Origin: Deltaproteobacteria bacterium
Lineage (GTDB): Bacteria; Desulfobacterota; Syntrophia; Syntrophales; UBA2210
Reading direction: 5' to 3'
DNA: 62,191 nucleotides
Assembly (NCBI GenBank): GCA_016933215.1
Contig: JAFGBH010000007.1
Span: forward strand, 1 to 62,191
A program made the translations under genes and the position numbers. Below the pieces are notes generated by a model. It was not told the DNA's origin and searched no databases. It saw only the letters and a program-made list of their open reading frames with translations. Below are positions 61,837-62,191 of the stretch, one piece after another. How positions within the stretch are numbered: the first letter of the stretch is position 1; each line of letters opens with the position of its first letter.

Positions 61837-62115
61837 ATGAGTTTGCGAGACGTTAAAAAAGATACTGTTTCTTCATTTTCCGTTGTTGAGTCTGTAATCG
61901 AAAAGAAACTTGATGAGATTGTTACCATCCTTGATTCGGGTAAAGGCGAAAACGGTAATTTGTACGACGAGGTTCTCTCCATGATCGAAAGAAGCCTGAT
62001 AAAGATTGCAATGAGGCGTTCGAATAATGTGAAGACATCGGCGGCAGACTTTCTCGGAATAAACAGGAATACCCTGCACAACAAGATCAACAAGCTGGAG
62101 ATCAAGTATAAGTAA
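61837..62115 (+). CDS. Fis-type DNA-binding protein (HTH_8)
   Basis: 92 aa from ATG 61837 with GAGGGAAG upstream; an in-frame TTG at 61795 is less likely. The C-terminal 40 residues are the Fis-type helix-turn-helix (RRSNNVKTSAADFLGINRN, then TLHNKINKLEIKYK) and a dimer helix precedes it (LYDEVLSMIERSLIKIAM), as in Fis and NtrC C-termini. It is probably a nucleoid-associated or regulatory protein without sensor domain. The last 76 bases of the window, after its stop, hold nothing recognised. Confidence 0.9.
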   Translation: MSLRDVKKDTVSSFSVVESVIEKKLDEIVTILDSGKGENGNLYDEVLSMIERSLIKIAMRRSNNVKTSAADFLGINRNTLHNKINKLEIKYK

Positions 62116-62191
62116 CTGATTATATAATTTATGGGTCTAGACTAGAACAGCGGTTTATTTCTGAAGTTCTTTAACAACAATTTATAGATAT

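Overview
The window looks like chromosome of an anaerobic, diderm (Gram-negative type) bacterium, most likely a member of the Desulfobacterota (former Deltaproteobacteria), perhaps close to the Syntrophales. This is inferred from an outer-membrane parts list (RND pump with TolC-like channel, LolA, MlaEFD/MCE transport, SurA-like chaperones), oxygen-sensitive enzymes (a 2-oxoacid:ferredoxin oxidoreductase, an HdrD-like iron-sulfur protein, an ADP-forming acyl-CoA synthetase alpha subunit, a radical SAM activase), and the gene neighbourhoods mfd-parvulin-uvrA and proA-nadD. G+C is close to one half by eye. Nearly all genes are intact. I see no insertion sequence, prophage or CRISPR array. One tRNA (Thr, CGT) is present.

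Layout. 1-5.3 kb (minus): TetR regulator, TolC-like channel and RND permease (cut by the left edge), with a strong promoter carrying two likely TetR operators. 5.5-5.9 kb: a dense array of hairpins. 5.9-12.2 kb (minus): a tight eight-gene run with a small protein, an ArsA/Get3-like ATPase, two paralogous membrane-anchored proteins, ketopantoate reductase, a class V aminotransferase, a release-factor-like protein and a universal stress protein. 12.3-14.9 kb (minus): CstA carrier and an unknown secreted protein. 15.2-20.2 kb (plus): XRE-cupin regulator and a 2-oxoacid:ferredoxin oxidoreductase operon whose ferredoxin-like subunit is fused to a GltD-type flavoprotein. 20.3-23.6 kb (minus): MurI, a large beta-helix lipoprotein and tRNA-Thr.

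23.8-31.2 kb (plus) is the most interesting locus: alanine racemase with a 269-residue unknown C-terminal extension, two D-Ala-D-Ala-ligase paralogs, then MlaE, MlaF and a long MCE protein with a beta-rich tail. The second ligase has lost two of the three residues of the Glu-Ser-Tyr triad that sets dipeptide specificity in DdlB (Ser to Cys, Tyr to Phe); the first keeps the triad but has Asp for the metal-binding Glu. This looks like a division of labour in cell-envelope precursor synthesis, possibly with altered termini.

31.4-36 kb: a small HExxH protein with an FmdB-type zinc ribbon, an outer-membrane barrel, and a HEAT-repeat membrane protein overlapping a CPBP protease. 36.4-45.3 kb (plus): two parvulin-type chaperones around mfd, then uvrA. 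45.3-50.7 kb: thiolase-like protein, acyl-CoA synthetase alpha-type protein, HdrD-like protein and two small membrane/secreted proteins. 50.7-53.2 kb (minus): lytic transglycosylase, NadD, ProA. 53.5-55.5 kb (plus): patatin-like protein and radical SAM activase. 55.6-59.2 kb (minus): LolA, IlvE, ComM-like ATPase. 59.4-62.1 kb (plus): nitronate-monooxygenase-like protein, MoaC, a membrane protein and a Fis-type DNA-binding protein.

Three families of dispersed intergenic repeats run through the window. Family A is a modular palindromic element bounded by TTGAA and TTCAA with five loci; one supplies the last codons and stop of a gene. Family B is a 156-bp element with terminal inverted repeats plus one solo end. 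Family C is an 88-bp element with GTCATTGCGAG-type ends. All coordinates, motifs and comparisons were read by eye from the sequence; no database search was done.
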